A stretch of DNA of 64,000 nt from Caldimonas brevitalea (GCF_001017435.1 NZ_CP011371.1:372001-436000), one strand, 5' to 3'; numbered from the stretch's first letter, positions 42,513 through 52,172 are shown. Numbers and translations are program-made. Notes: generated by a model from the letters alone, not told the origin.

Positions 42513-43532
42513 CTACTGCGGCAGGTTGTCCTGGTCGGTGCCGGCCATGCGCTCCAGGTACTCGTTGGCCAGCTTCAGGTAGGCCTCCTTGTAGGGCTGG
42601 TCGGGCACCTTCGCCATCTCGGTGTAGTCCCGCTTGAACGCCGCTTGCTCCTCCCCGGTGGGCCTGGCGCCGCCCCTCATCTTTTCCACCAACGTGCTCA
42701 GGCGCGCATAAGCCTGCGCCATCATGGGGTCCTGCAGCTTGCGGTCCACCTGCTCGCAGCTCTGCAGGTCAGGGATCCAGTGTCGGTGCCGGTTCACCTC
42801 GGCGCCGTGTTCGTTGCCCTCGGCCAGATACAGCTGATGCGCTGCCTCGTAGTTGGCGTTGACCTCCTCCCGGCATTCCTCGGTGGTGGTCGCGCCGAAG
42901 GGCCATGTCCTGGCGGCCCCCGACTGCTCCATGTACCACTTGTGGCACCCCAGCACGAAGTGGGGTGTGTCGCCCTTGCATGCCGACACGCGCCGCGGCC
43001 GGTTTTGGCTTGCCCATTCGTGGCCGGCGGTTTCCTGCTCCTTGCGCGCTTCCAGGATGCGAACGAAACAGCCGCGGATGAACTCCTCGGAGCCCTGGCA
43101 CTCGGAGCGCATCGCGGGCGAGTGCACCTGCGCCCAGGCCTGCCCCGCCAGAAACTGCGCGCTGACGTGCTGGCGTGGCTCCGGCACCCGCCGTACAGCC
43201 CCACCCGTTTCGCGCAGCAGCGGGGGCTCAGCCTGGGTACTGACCGCGTTCCCTGCGCCGATCGCCAGCAGCACCAGCGGCCACACCAGAATGAGGCCAT
43301 AGCACAGTGCCGACAGACGCGCGGCCGGTTGGCGCACACCGCGCACCAGGTTGAGCAGCAGCTTGAGAAAGGCGACCACCGAGCCGAGCATCACCACCAA
43401 GCCGCCCTGTTCCACAGCCGACTCCAGCAGCACGTGGGTGCTGCCGCTCATGGCCGCGCCGAACTGCAGGGTCTGTACCGCCAGTGACAGACCGATGATG
43501 CCCAGAAACGCGTAGTGGAAAAGCCGCTGCAT
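42513..43532 (-). CDS. Membrane protein of three-gene operon (gene 3)
   Basis: 339 aa from ATG 43532, 5 nt after gene 2. About three membrane helices lie in the first 100 residues (LFHYAFLGIIGLSLAVQ, GGLVVMLGSVVAFLKLLL, LSALCYGLILVWPLVLLAIG). A large Cys-containing periplasmic domain follows (SECQGSEEFIRGCF, ACKGDTPHFVLGCHKWYMEQ, EECREEVNANYE). It ends in a helical tail. No known family; the even spacing of cysteines suggests disulfides. Confidence 0.75.
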   Translation of the reverse strand: MQRLFHYAFLGIIGLSLAVQTLQFGAAMSGSTHVLLESAVEQGGLVVMLGSVVAFLKLLLNLVRGVRQPAARLSALCYGLILVWPLVLLAIGAGNAVSTQAEPPLLRETGGAVRRVPEPRQHVSAQFLAGQAWAQVHSPAMRSECQGSEEFIRGCFVRILEARKEQETAGHEWASQNRPRRVSACKGDTPHFVLGCHKWYMEQSGAARTWPFGATTTEECREEVNANYEAAHQLYLAEGNEHGAEVNRHRHWIPDLQSCEQVDRKLQDPMMAQAYARLSTLVEKMRGGARPTGEEQAAFKRDYTEMAKVPDQPYKEAYLKLANEYLERMAGTDQDNLPQ

Positions 43533-43537
43533 CTTGT

Positions 43538-44995
43538 TCACCTCAGCGCCAGCACCAGGCGCCAGTGATCCAGCCGGCGGTGCAAGGGATGCCCCGGCTC
43601 CAGGCCGGCGTAAAGCGCCTGCAGCGCATCGACTTCGTGGCGCAGCAGGTCGACGACACCGCCGTCGGCTACCAACACCCGCTGCCAGCACGCCGGATCA
43701 AGCCCGATCGTGCCCAACGCTGGGTCGCACAGCGCCAGCGCCCACGCCGCGCGCGTCACCGCGTCCTGGGCGTAATCCTGGGCCACCAGCTGGAGTCCTG
43801 CCGGCTCGGGCAGCCAGTCACGCGAGCCGGCTGCGCGCAGCGTCTCGCCGCGGTGCTCCACCAGCAGCAGCGCGGGGTGGAGGCCGAGGGCGGCGTCGGC
43901 AGGCTCGGGCGCGGCGAGCGCAGCCAAGGAATGCTTGACCAGCCGGGGCTGGAAAGCCGGGTCGACCTCCGGCAAATGCTTCTTGATATGTTCGAGTGAC
44001 CACGGGCGCTGCGGATTGGGCAGCTCGAACCAGGTGGCAAAGCGGTACTCCTGCTGAGCCGCCGCCTCCGGCAGCAGGAACATCGGCACGCCCACATTGG
44101 CGGTACGCGGTAGGCCCTTGACCGCCAGCTCGCGTGTCTCATGGTCGAGGCGGACCACCACCTTGGAGGCGGCACCCCCCTCGACCGCCAGCGACACGGA
44201 CACGGCAAGCTCGTGGCCCGCCAGGTCGCTCCCGATGAAGTCCATCCATTGCTCCGCGTCCTTCACGCGCACCAGGAGCGCGTCCGCCGGCTTGTGGTCC
44301 GGGCCGCGCCGCGGCACCGCGTCCAGGCGCAAGCGTTCGAGCGCACGGACCACGTCCTTCACCTCGCCGACCCTGAAAGGCTGTGGGGGCACGGGCGCGA
44401 AGCCGGACGCGCGGCGCGTGCGCGCCTGCTCGGCGCAGGCCAAGACCGAGCCGGTGTCGCTGCAGGCGGTGTACCAACCCCCACCGCGCAAGGCATCGGC
44501 CACCATGCGGGACAGCAAGTCGATGCTGGCGATCTCAAAGCCGCGCACCGCCAGCGTCTGCGGCTCCATCCAGCCAGCGCCGCGAAGCCCGCGCGCCAGC
44601 TGCCGCGCCACGAAGCCGTCGCCGTCCAGCGTGCTCTGCGCGTCCGCGGCCCTCAAGCGCGGTTCGCCCATGGTGTCGAATCTGGCGCGGACCGTGAGCG
44701 TACGTTGCAGCGGCCATCGCTCGCTCCGCGTGCATGTCACCTCTTGGGGCCGGGAGCGTTCGCACCCATAGCCTGCCTGCTGCAAGCGGCCCGTGAGCGA
44801 CGGCTCCGACATGCCGCGAAACGCCCAGCGGTCGATGTCGGCATAGCCTCTGGCATGGCCGTGCGTGTAGTGCTCCACGGCGGGGTCCAGGCTGCCCTCG
44901 GCCACCTCGCTCCGGGCCCCATAAAGCAGCGTGATCAGCGCCGTGGCCAACGCTGCCGCCCCGAGCAGGGACAACAACACGCGCAATTCACTCAC
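43538..44995 (-). CDS. Membrane-anchored protein of three-gene operon (gene 2)
   Basis: 485 aa with one N-terminal membrane helix (about 6-26). The rest is predicted periplasmic: several Cys pairs (GYGCERSRPQEVTCTR, YTACSDTGSVLACAEQ), a central VSLAVEGGAASKVVVRLDHETREL beta-rich part, and a helical C-terminus. Unrecognised. Its ATG overlaps the stop of gene 1 by 4 nt, showing translational coupling. Confidence 0.75.
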   Translation of the reverse strand: MSELRVLLSLLGAAALATALITLLYGARSEVAEGSLDPAVEHYTHGHARGYADIDRWAFRGMSEPSLTGRLQQAGYGCERSRPQEVTCTRSERWPLQRTLTVRARFDTMGEPRLRAADAQSTLDGDGFVARQLARGLRGAGWMEPQTLAVRGFEIASIDLLSRMVADALRGGGWYTACSDTGSVLACAEQARTRRASGFAPVPPQPFRVGEVKDVVRALERLRLDAVPRRGPDHKPADALLVRVKDAEQWMDFIGSDLAGHELAVSVSLAVEGGAASKVVVRLDHETRELAVKGLPRTANVGVPMFLLPEAAAQQEYRFATWFELPNPQRPWSLEHIKKHLPEVDPAFQPRLVKHSLAALAAPEPADAALGLHPALLLVEHRGETLRAAGSRDWLPEPAGLQLVAQDYAQDAVTRAAWALALCDPALGTIGLDPACWQRVLVADGGVVDLLRHEVDALQALYAGLEPGHPLHRRLDHWRLVLALR

Positions 44996-45519
44996 CGCGC
45001 TGCCCCCCCGTCGTAGGTGATGCGCCAGGTGTTCGAGGCGCGGGTCTGCCAGGTCAGCGCTAGCGGGCCGCCGTCGGTTCGCGCGTAGCGTGCCAGGGCC
45101 ACGTAGCGGCCGCCACGGTCGTCGGCCAGCTCCGTCTCCACGCGCCGGAAGCCATGGCGCTGGAACAATGCGTCGAAGTGGAAGAACACGGCCTGCTGAA
45201 ACTGGGCGAAGGTGGCATCGGCCAGCTCACTGCCGTGCGCCGGGCTTGGAGCGAGTCGCAGACCATCGCTGATCAGTTCAAGCGTGCTGCGGTGGGGGCC
45301 GGCCTCACCGCCGGCACGGTAGGAAGCGCCGGCACTCGAGCAGCTGGACACGGACAGGTGGGGGCGGTAGGGAAGCTTCCATCCGATGCCACCGAAGGTG
45401 GACAGGCACTTCTTAAGGGCGTCGACCTCGGCGTCGACCCGGGCGTGGGTTGCAGAGGGGCAGGCCAGCGCCAAACCGAACCAGCACCACCAGACGCGCC
45501 AGCGCGCTTCCCTTCTCAT
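44992..45519 (-). CDS. Exported protein of three-gene operon (gene 1)
   Basis: 175 aa with a Sec signal peptide (about 1-26, ending THA). The mature part contains CLSTFGGIGWKLPYRPHLSVSSC, RSTLELISDGLRLAPSP, and ALARYARTDGGPLALTWQTRAS. Unrecognised. First gene of the operon 45519-42513; all three products are predicted envelope proteins, so a common periplasmic complex is plausible. No regulator is adjacent. Confidence 0.7.
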   Translation of the reverse strand: MRREARWRVWWCWFGLALACPSATHARVDAEVDALKKCLSTFGGIGWKLPYRPHLSVSSCSSAGASYRAGGEAGPHRSTLELISDGLRLAPSPAHGSELADATFAQFQQAVFFHFDALFQRHGFRRVETELADDRGGRYVALARYARTDGGPLALTWQTRASNTWRITYDGGAAR

Positions 45520-45652
45520 CCCGCCCTCCCGTGTACAACTTCACCCACGATCATCTTCTCAACCGCACCGAGGCAGGTCCAACCCCGCAGCGAGGCGGCG
45601 GGCGCTGCAGATTGTGCCGGCGACCCGTGCCCCGGCAACGGCCGTTCAAACT

Positions 45653-46232
45653 TCATCCCACGCCAGCGCGACTTACATCACACTCCCGCGCCAAGATGAT
45701 CTCAAATCCGGGCTCCATCACCGCCATCTCGGTCACGATGAGGTCCACCCGACGCTCGGAAGTCAACGGCAAGGTGCACTGCTCGACGATCTTCGGCTTG
45801 CCCTTGACGGTGTGCTCATGGCCACGATCACGCGTCGTGCGCCCGTGACAAGATCCATCGCACCGCCCATGCCAGGCACGATGCTGCCCGGGACCATCCG
45901 GTTGGCCAGTCTTCCGGTCTTGTCGACCTGCAACCCGCCGAGGACGGTGACGTCCAGATGTCCTCCACGGATCAGGCCGAACGACATGGCGCTGTCGAAT
46001 GTTGCGGAGCCCGGCAATGCGCTGATCGAATTGCCTCCCGCGTCGGTGAGATCTTCGGCCTCGAGGCCCTCCTCGGCAACAGCTTGCATGCCGACGATGC
46101 CGTTCTCCGATTGGAGGTAGATATTCGCCTCGCGCGGCACCATCGCGGCCACGAGCGTCGGCAGGCCGATGCCCAGGTTGACGAGATAGCCGGGGCGCAG
46201 TTCGAGCAGGGAGGAGGAAGCCCCGCATCCAG
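45653..46232 (-). pseudogene. Broken 3-oxoacid CoA-transferase subunit B gene
   Basis: The first frame gives LGIGLPTLVAAMVPREANIYLQSENGIVGM...GGHLDVTVLGGLQVDKTGRLANRMVPG, then MGGAMDLVTGARRVIVAM. A shift near 45820 continues in another frame as KGKPKIVEQCTLPLTSERRVDLIVTEMAVM. This is the ScoB/PcaJ family. The N-terminal start is missing and the upstream end abuts the symE module. No subunit A is present. Confidence 0.8.
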
Positions 46233-46247
46233 CGGCCCGTTGTCTTC

Positions 46248-46502
46248 CTAATCCAGTGTCAGCACCAAGCAACCGACCATGATCCTGATGCGCACGCGGG
46301 CCCGAGGGCCGAAGCCCGCCGATTCCAGCCACTTGCCCTGCATGCGAATCCACGGGACCTTGGTTTCAACGACTTGAGTGTGTGGTCCCGGACTCGCGCG
46401 TTCATGGGTTCTGAACATCGAGGAGACGGTGATGAACCGCTCGTGCTTGGGGATCGGTGTTGTGGGCGATGCTCCGCCCGGCCTATGATTGACATCAGCC
46501 AC
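46248..46502 (-). CDS. symE: SymE-family toxin-like protein, copy 2
   Basis: 84 aa, nearly the same as copy 1 (FITVSSMFRTHERASPGPHTQ, VPWIRMQGKWLESAGFGPRARVRIRIM). Full length and apparently intact. The same upstream region as copy 1 is present. It directly abuts the broken CoA-transferase gene, whose N-terminus it replaced. Confidence 0.85.
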   Translation of the reverse strand: MADVNHRPGGASPTTPIPKHERFITVSSMFRTHERASPGPHTQVVETKVPWIRMQGKWLESAGFGPRARVRIRIMVGCLVLTLD

Positions 46503-46637
46503 GATTAACTCTCATCCAGTTGGTTGTGGTTAGCTGGCCTGGGGTGTTCCTAGCACCTTCAGGCCGGCGCCTTTGCGACGGTTGCCGCTGCGACAGGATA
46601 AAGAGACGTGCCGGCGTAGGGAAGGAAAAGATGAGGT
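46250..46637 (-). repeat. Duplicated symE module, copy 2
   Basis: Matches 39740-40122 over symE and about 130 bp upstream, including GTTGGTTGTGGTTAGCTGGCCTGGGGTGTT-type sequence and CACCTTCAGGCCGGCGCC. Identity falls off at both ends, so the copied unit is symE plus its control region. Confidence 0.8.
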
Positions 46638-46697
46638 CGAGCCGCGGACGCAATTCGGCCTGCCCTTTCGGGCGTCTGCTGCAAGTCGTTTGTTCTT

Positions 46698-47303
46698 CTA
46701 CTTCTGCGGAAGACTTCGCTGTAGTAGTCGAACGGCCAGAGCAAGCGGAGGCTTGGCAACAGGTTCGATTCGTATTCCGTCCGTGCCCTTACGCCAAAGC
46801 GCTGCCTGCTGGGCTCGCAAGACCAGCGGCGGGGAGTCGTTGCTCACGAGGCGAACGCTGCCCGTCATACACAGGACGAAAACGCCGTCGGCCGGAGGTA
46901 TATCAGTTCCCTTGTCGACCCAGGTCGCAGAGGTCCAGAACCGGTCGCGACGAAGCAGGATGCTCAGGTTCTCCGTCGGCCCATCGATCAGCTCTGCGCT
47001 GACCGCGGCTTCGCCCTTGAAGAAGACGGGCTTGTGCGGGTCGTTGAAGTGCACCATGGTCATGTCTTCCAAGAACGTGAGACGAAGGCCTGCACCACGG
47101 AGCAGCACGATCGATCGGTCAATTCCCGGGAATGCGGAGAACGGCGAGTTCTTGGTTGTTTCAGCCCACGCGAGATGCCAATCGAGCGACTCATATCCTG
47201 CACCTCGCGGCTCTACTGCGATCTGGCGCATCAGCCCTGCACCATTCTTCCACGGCATCTTTGGAATCTCGTTGAGATCGAACAGTTCGAATGGCATGGT
47301 CAT
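46698..47303 (-). CDS. HutD/Ves-family cupin protein
   Basis: 201 aa from ATG 47303 (an upstream ATG at 47324 is possible). The HutD-type start FDLNEIPKMPWKNGAGLMRQIAVEP, then LDWHLAWAETTKNSPFSAFPGIDRSIVLLRGAGLRL, fits the two-cupin HutD family, linked to histidine utilisation control in pseudomonads. The hut genes are not nearby, so its role here is open. Confidence 0.82.
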   Translation of the reverse strand: MTMPFELFDLNEIPKMPWKNGAGLMRQIAVEPRGAGYESLDWHLAWAETTKNSPFSAFPGIDRSIVLLRGAGLRLTFLEDMTMVHFNDPHKPVFFKGEAAVSAELIDGPTENLSILLRRDRFWTSATWVDKGTDIPPADGVFVLCMTGSVRLVSNDSPPLVLRAQQAALWRKGTDGIRIEPVAKPPLALAVRLLQRSLPQK

Positions 47304-47505
47304 GTACTCCTTTCGTCGGGTCACGAGAAAATCGGGTATCGATGCACCGCTTTCCGCCGTTCTGCGCCTTCACTTGAGACCCAATGCTGGAGAGCAGCAG
47401 GAGGGCGCCGGCGGCGACACCGAGTGAAGCTCACTCGGTCGAACAACCAGCCGAGCACCGCTTTGGCAACTCGACTGACAGTCCAACACTGTTGATTCGT
47501 GCTGA

Positions 47506-49566
47506 TCATCCACTTGCACCGATAGGGCCGCCGAGGGTGACTTGCAGTTCCGACACCGTGGTGAAGACCGCCTTGAAGCTCACGCGCGGCGAGGGGCTGT
47601 CGTCAAAGAAAAGCCCGCCGCCCGTCAACTCGGCGACCTTACGGGTCAGTCCCAGCGCGAGCGCTGCGGGCTCAGATGGGTCCAAACGTTGAAAGACCTC
47701 TCGCAGGCTGTGAAATTCGGGGCAGTTCGTTGCGTCAGCGCCGGCCACGCCGAGGTCGACCCGCAGCACCGCCTGTCCGTCACCTCTCGACTCATGATCT
47801 GCTCGTACTTCGATGGTCCGGCACGAGCTGCGCTCGATCGCAACCTTCAAAAGGTTGAACAGCGCATGACGGAGCCGCCTCGCATCTCCCCACAAGGCCT
47901 GAGGAAGCTCAGGGCTGAAGTGCACCGAGAAACGCCGCCCGTCTGCTGCATCGAGAGCTCGCGAGGCCACGTCCTCGATCAATGCGCGCGGCACGAATGA
48001 CTCGAAGTCGAACTGCGTGACGTCGGATGTCAGTCGGGACATGTCGAGCACGTTGCTGACGGTCGCCAGAACCTGGCGCGATGCATCGCCGGCCCAGCTC
48101 GCATAACGGCGCGTGGCATCGTCCATCGACGCTCGAAGCACAAGCTGCATCATCCCGAGTGCCGTGTTGGCTGGCTCGCAGATCTGTCGACATAAGGTGG
48201 CGATGGACTGCATGTGGGCTTCCTCAGCGGCCCGTACGGCCTCGCGGCAGCGAGCCAGCTCGCGTTCCGATCTTGTGGTGTCCCGGTAGACGCTCACGAC
48301 ACCACCAGAAGGCGTTTCGGTCTCCGTGATATGCACGTGCAAATCGGGCCGGATCTGGTACTCGGATTCGACACGTCGACCCCGACGGTCCGCCAGGCGA
48401 CGCTGCACCGCTACTTCGACTTCTGTGTCGGTCGAGCGAGGTTGCATGGCGCGCATTGCTGTTCGCGCCAGCAAGTCGTAGTGAACCCCCGGCCTCAGCA
48501 CTGGCGCCAGGTATGGGAAAAACTCGACGTATCGTCGATTCCACGCGACGACGCGGTCCTTGGAGTCGCATAGCAATAGGCCGTCGCGAATCGATGCAAG
48601 AGCCTGGTCAAGCCAGTCCTTGTTGTCTTGGATGGCTTGACGGGCCAGTTCAAGACGCCGGATGTACCAATGGGTCACGGCGGCGGTGGTCAGAATGACG
48701 ATGCCCAGGACCGCGCTCACACTCAATACCAGGGCGCGGTCTTCATGCCATCTTGCGTCGACCGGGCTGACGGGAATGCTGACGGCGAGCACGAGCCCCG
48801 CGTGCAGGAGATCGCGCGCCGCCACGAGCGAAGGGGCACCGTCGATCCGGCCGCGGGCGATGCGTGCGTTGCCGTCCCGGTGTTCCGGCTGAAGGGGCTG
48901 GGCGACACGTTGTGCAGCGGGAAAACCGCTGGGCGGCTCACTGACGATCAGCTGGCCGTCGTCACGTTCCAAGGTGATCGTCAGCGGTTCAGCCGTCCCC
49001 GTGGGCGACAGTGCGTTAGCCAGTTGCCGCAGAGGGACGACGGCAACCGCGGCAAGCGTCCCCAACGGGCGAGCGAAGTAAAGCACCATCTCCCTGCTGG
49101 TGAAGCTCTCGATCGGTTGGCTGACGCTCAAGGAGGGCGTCTCCTGGTCGAGCGTGGTCTCGACGAAGCCATTCGGGAACTCAAGGCCCGTCCGCATCGT
49201 TGTAGGAAGAGCAGCGGCCACTACGGTACCGTCGCGGGACACGAGTGCAATGTCGCGGACGAACAGGGTGCGCCTGACAGCATTAACGAGCACGGATTGC
49301 GAACGCTTTGCGTCGGGCACTCCGTTCTCGACGCCGCCCGGCTGCGCCAGATCCTCCAATCCGGCCAACAGCACGTCCATGGCGAGGAACGTCCGATTCA
49401 CGATGGTCTCGGCGCTGCCGGCGGTGAGGGTTGCGCGGGTCTTGTAATGCTCGATAGCGTCCGAGCGGCCACGCTCCATCAGCGATGCGGAGATGATCCA
49501 AACGATGACCAGAAAGGCGAGCGCAACGCCCCAGAGGGAGAAGAAGATCCAGCGGCGTGATCGCAT
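47506..49566 (-). CDS. Membrane sensor with degenerate histidine kinase core
   Basis: 686 aa. A membrane helix (about 8-28), a roughly 245-residue dCache-like periplasmic sensor, a second helix (about 280-300) and a PAS domain (about 315-430) precede a kinase-like region. At the H-box position the sequence is ATLCRQICEPANTALGM: Arg460 and Gln461 stand where His-Glu is normal. The N box reads FNLLKVAIERS (no Asn), and the G1 box DxGxG is missing. It is therefore probably a catalytically dead kinase. It ends the operon with the binding protein and the intact kinase pair. Confidence 0.85.
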   Translation of the reverse strand: MRSRRWIFFSLWGVALAFLVIVWIISASLMERGRSDAIEHYKTRATLTAGSAETIVNRTFLAMDVLLAGLEDLAQPGGVENGVPDAKRSQSVLVNAVRRTLFVRDIALVSRDGTVVAAALPTTMRTGLEFPNGFVETTLDQETPSLSVSQPIESFTSREMVLYFARPLGTLAAVAVVPLRQLANALSPTGTAEPLTITLERDDGQLIVSEPPSGFPAAQRVAQPLQPEHRDGNARIARGRIDGAPSLVAARDLLHAGLVLAVSIPVSPVDARWHEDRALVLSVSAVLGIVILTTAAVTHWYIRRLELARQAIQDNKDWLDQALASIRDGLLLCDSKDRVVAWNRRYVEFFPYLAPVLRPGVHYDLLARTAMRAMQPRSTDTEVEVAVQRRLADRRGRRVESEYQIRPDLHVHITETETPSGGVVSVYRDTTRSERELARCREAVRAAEEAHMQSIATLCRQICEPANTALGMMQLVLRASMDDATRRYASWAGDASRQVLATVSNVLDMSRLTSDVTQFDFESFVPRALIEDVASRALDAADGRRFSVHFSPELPQALWGDARRLRHALFNLLKVAIERSSCRTIEVRADHESRGDGQAVLRVDLGVAGADATNCPEFHSLREVFQRLDPSEPAALALGLTRKVAELTGGGLFFDDSPSPRVSFKAVFTTVSELQVTLGGPIGASG

Positions 49567-49570
49567 CGTG

Positions 49571-50671
49571 CTACTGAGCCTTGTCTTCCGGCGAGAGGAT
49601 AGGCTTGAGTGTCTGGGTCCAAAGGCTCACGCACTCATCGCCGCATCGCTTGAACCACTGAGGTAGCACGACCGAGTGAAATAGATGCTGGAGGCGTTTG
49701 ATGTCGCGGGCACTAGGCTTGACTTCAACCATCGTGCCCTTTCGTCCGTTCGAGCATCCGTTGCCGCCGGTGTTGCACGTCACGCCTTCGAGCGTTTCGC
49801 GCTCTGACTCGGCCCAGATGTCCGCCTCCAGCCGGGGAAGCTCTGCGCTGAGTAGCGCACGCACGTCTTGGGGCAACGCGCGCCATGCCGCCCCCGATGC
49901 GGCGAACACCGACGAGCCCCAAGCCAACGGCATGCTGAAGATGTGCGTCGTCACTTCATGCAGCCCGATGGTGTTGCCCGACATCGACCCAGTGATGGCG
50001 CAATCAGCATTCCCAGATTTGACTGACGGCATCAGTTCGGCGAAACCCGTTTTGACCGGGGTCGCGCCCAACGCATCAACCAGGTCGGATTGCGAAGGCG
50101 TCGATGTGCGAATGCGCCGCCCCGCAAGGTCGTCGAGCCCGCTGAACCGGTCCTTGCAGAACAACATCTGTGCTGGATAGATATAGATGGCCAGCACTTC
50201 GATGCCATAGCGCTCGCGGAGTGACTGCACGATGTGAGGGCGCAATGCAGTTGCAGCACGACGCAGCGTTCCGATATCCGGAGCCAGCGCGGCCAAGTCT
50301 GCCGCGCCGAGTTCGGGGTTGGTCGAGGCGACGATCCCGATCAACAAGGTGCCAAACGGCAGGACGCCGGCTTCCATGAGGCGCAAAGTCTCGGTGCCGC
50401 GGATACCCGCTTGGTCAAACGGGACGATGTCGGCCGTGACGCGGCCTTTGGTCCGAGCGGGAAGCACTTCGGTCCAAAACGGCTTCTCGTGCCGTGTGTA
50501 CTGGTGCACGTTCGCCAACCCGCCGAGGACACGCAGCTTCAGAGGAGGAGCACCGCTCTGCTGTGTCGCTCGCAGGGTTGGCGGATCAGCTGCGCAGGCA
50601 AGCTGAAGCGAGAGGCTGGCGGCGAAGACCAGTGCTGTGCGGACCCCAAGGGCCGTCCTTTGTCGTTGCAT
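49571..50671 (-). CDS. DctP-type TRAP solute-binding protein
   Basis: 366 aa from ATG 50671, with a signal peptide (about 1-26, ending CAA or CAADP). DctP-family pattern: FWTEVLPARTKGRVTADI, QAGIRGTETLRLMEAGV, then MLFCKDRFSGLDDLAGRRIRT and VKTGFAELMPSVKSGNADCAI. It binds a small, probably carboxylated, ligand in the periplasm. No TRAP permease (DctQM) genes are present. Lying between two sensor genes, it more likely serves ligand sensing than transport. Confidence 0.85.
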   Translation of the reverse strand: MQRQRTALGVRTALVFAASLSLQLACAADPPTLRATQQSGAPPLKLRVLGGLANVHQYTRHEKPFWTEVLPARTKGRVTADIVPFDQAGIRGTETLRLMEAGVLPFGTLLIGIVASTNPELGAADLAALAPDIGTLRRAATALRPHIVQSLRERYGIEVLAIYIYPAQMLFCKDRFSGLDDLAGRRIRTSTPSQSDLVDALGATPVKTGFAELMPSVKSGNADCAITGSMSGNTIGLHEVTTHIFSMPLAWGSSVFAASGAAWRALPQDVRALLSAELPRLEADIWAESERETLEGVTCNTGGNGCSNGRKGTMVEVKPSARDIKRLQHLFHSVVLPQWFKRCGDECVSLWTQTLKPILSPEDKAQ

Positions 50672-50735
50672 GGCTGTCCATCTCCCTGATGTCTTTACCT
50701 TGCACTTGAGGCGGCGTCCTCTCGGTTCTTCAGCT

Positions 50736-52157
50736 CTAGAGCAGGGCGGTGATGACCGTGCCTGCATCGCTCGTTGCAACGCTGAAAACGCCGCCCTGTC
50801 GTTCCACGCGTTCGCGCATGCCGATCATCCCGAACCCGGATCCTTCACCATCGCACGCCTTTAGGCCCGCTCCGTCGTCTGCAATGACAAGGCGCAAGCG
50901 GTGTGGTGGGTCTTCATGGTCAAGTGCGATGGCGACACGCTTCGCGTTGGCATGCTTGATGACGTTCGAGATCGCTTCCTGGGCGACTCGGAACGCCGTG
51001 ATCGAGAGCCCGCTCGGCAGCTCATGTCCAGGAACGCTGGAGCGATACTCGAAGCTGCAGTTCGGGTGTGTGTTGTCGATGCGGCGCACCATCTCTTCCA
51101 CCGCTCCGCTCAGGCCGAGCGTCTCCAGGAGTTCCGGACGGAGCTGCGTGACGATATTCCTCGTGTTGGAGTACAGGTCGATCGCGGCTTCGACAATGTG
51201 CCGGGCCATCGATTCAATCTCGGATTGCCCGGAGGCTGCGGCCCGCAACGAAATGGTTTCGGCTCGCAGACGGAGGGAAACGAGTTCCGCATTGATCGTG
51301 TCATGGAGTTCCAGTGCAATGCGCTGCCGCTCCTCCTCCACCATCCGATCCCCGTAGGCGAGCAGCCGCTGGTTCTCTCTTGCGCTGCGCGCGGCTGCAC
51401 TCACTGCAGCCTGCAGGTCGCGCGTTTGCACCGCGATTTCCTGCTGTTGCCGCTGTTGGTGGCTGGCCAGGTGGTGCGTGATCTGCTCGATGGCCTCCTG
51501 CAACGCACCCAGGTCCCCTCTGAACACAGGTGCCGGGGCGCTTGTCGGGACAGAACGCGCAAGTGCTTGTATGGAAGTCGATGCTTCCTCAATCGGCTTG
51601 CCCAAGTGCCGGCTCAGGTACAGTGCCAGAGCGCCGCAGACGCTGGTTGCAGCCAGGAGAGCGCCGATCCACATCGTCAGGCGCACACGCTTGGTGCCCG
51701 CCAGTTGCGGCGATGCGACGAAGACGCGGACATATCCCTTGTGCTGTGCCGCCGTGAGCGGATCAGCTTGATCCGAGTCAACAACCTGCATCGGTACCTC
51801 CACGCTCGCATAGAGCTCGTCCTGCGGCACGTCACCGAAGGCGAGAAGTGGATTCCGTCTGGCGTCCAGCAGGATGATCTGCTTGATGCTCGGGTCAGCC
51901 GCCACCACGGCCTGCATGGAACGGCGGGCGGCAGCCTTGTTGCCCTGGATCAGGTCGTACTGGGCGCTTTCAGCGAGGACTGAGGCCGCCAGTTTGGCCC
52001 TGGCTTGCAACTCCGCCTGCCCGTCGCCCCGGATGGCCATGTAGGCGATGGCAGCGCTCGCGACAAGCATGGCCACCAGTGGCGTGGACGCGAGCACCAT
52101 CAGGCGTGCTGTGATCGAGAGGCCTGGCACCGCACCGACGGCTGACGACGGTTGCAT
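50736..52157 (-). CDS. NarL-type sensor histidine kinase
   Basis: 473 aa. Two membrane helices (about 20-42 and 160-182) enclose a roughly 115-residue periplasmic domain; a HAMP-like and coiled-coil segment follows. The HisKA_3 motif has the phospho-acceptor in ERQRIALELHDTIN (His285). The HATPase has AISNVIKHANAKRV and VIADDGAGL and GFGMIGMRERVE. It should phosphorylate the LuxR-type regulator encoded 15 nt upstream in the operon. Confidence 0.92.
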   Translation of the reverse strand: MQPSSAVGAVPGLSITARLMVLASTPLVAMLVASAAIAYMAIRGDGQAELQARAKLAASVLAESAQYDLIQGNKAAARRSMQAVVAADPSIKQIILLDARRNPLLAFGDVPQDELYASVEVPMQVVDSDQADPLTAAQHKGYVRVFVASPQLAGTKRVRLTMWIGALLAATSVCGALALYLSRHLGKPIEEASTSIQALARSVPTSAPAPVFRGDLGALQEAIEQITHHLASHQQRQQQEIAVQTRDLQAAVSAAARSARENQRLLAYGDRMVEEERQRIALELHDTINAELVSLRLRAETISLRAAASGQSEIESMARHIVEAAIDLYSNTRNIVTQLRPELLETLGLSGAVEEMVRRIDNTHPNCSFEYRSSVPGHELPSGLSITAFRVAQEAISNVIKHANAKRVAIALDHEDPPHRLRLVIADDGAGLKACDGEGSGFGMIGMRERVERQGGVFSVATSDAGTVITALL

Positions 52158-52172
52158 CGCGGTCGAGGTCGG

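Noticed and set aside
48628..49560. 310-codon plus-strand ORF opposite the sensor gene
   Set aside because: Antisense shadow of the sensor gene, which has clear sensor, PAS and kinase-like parts.
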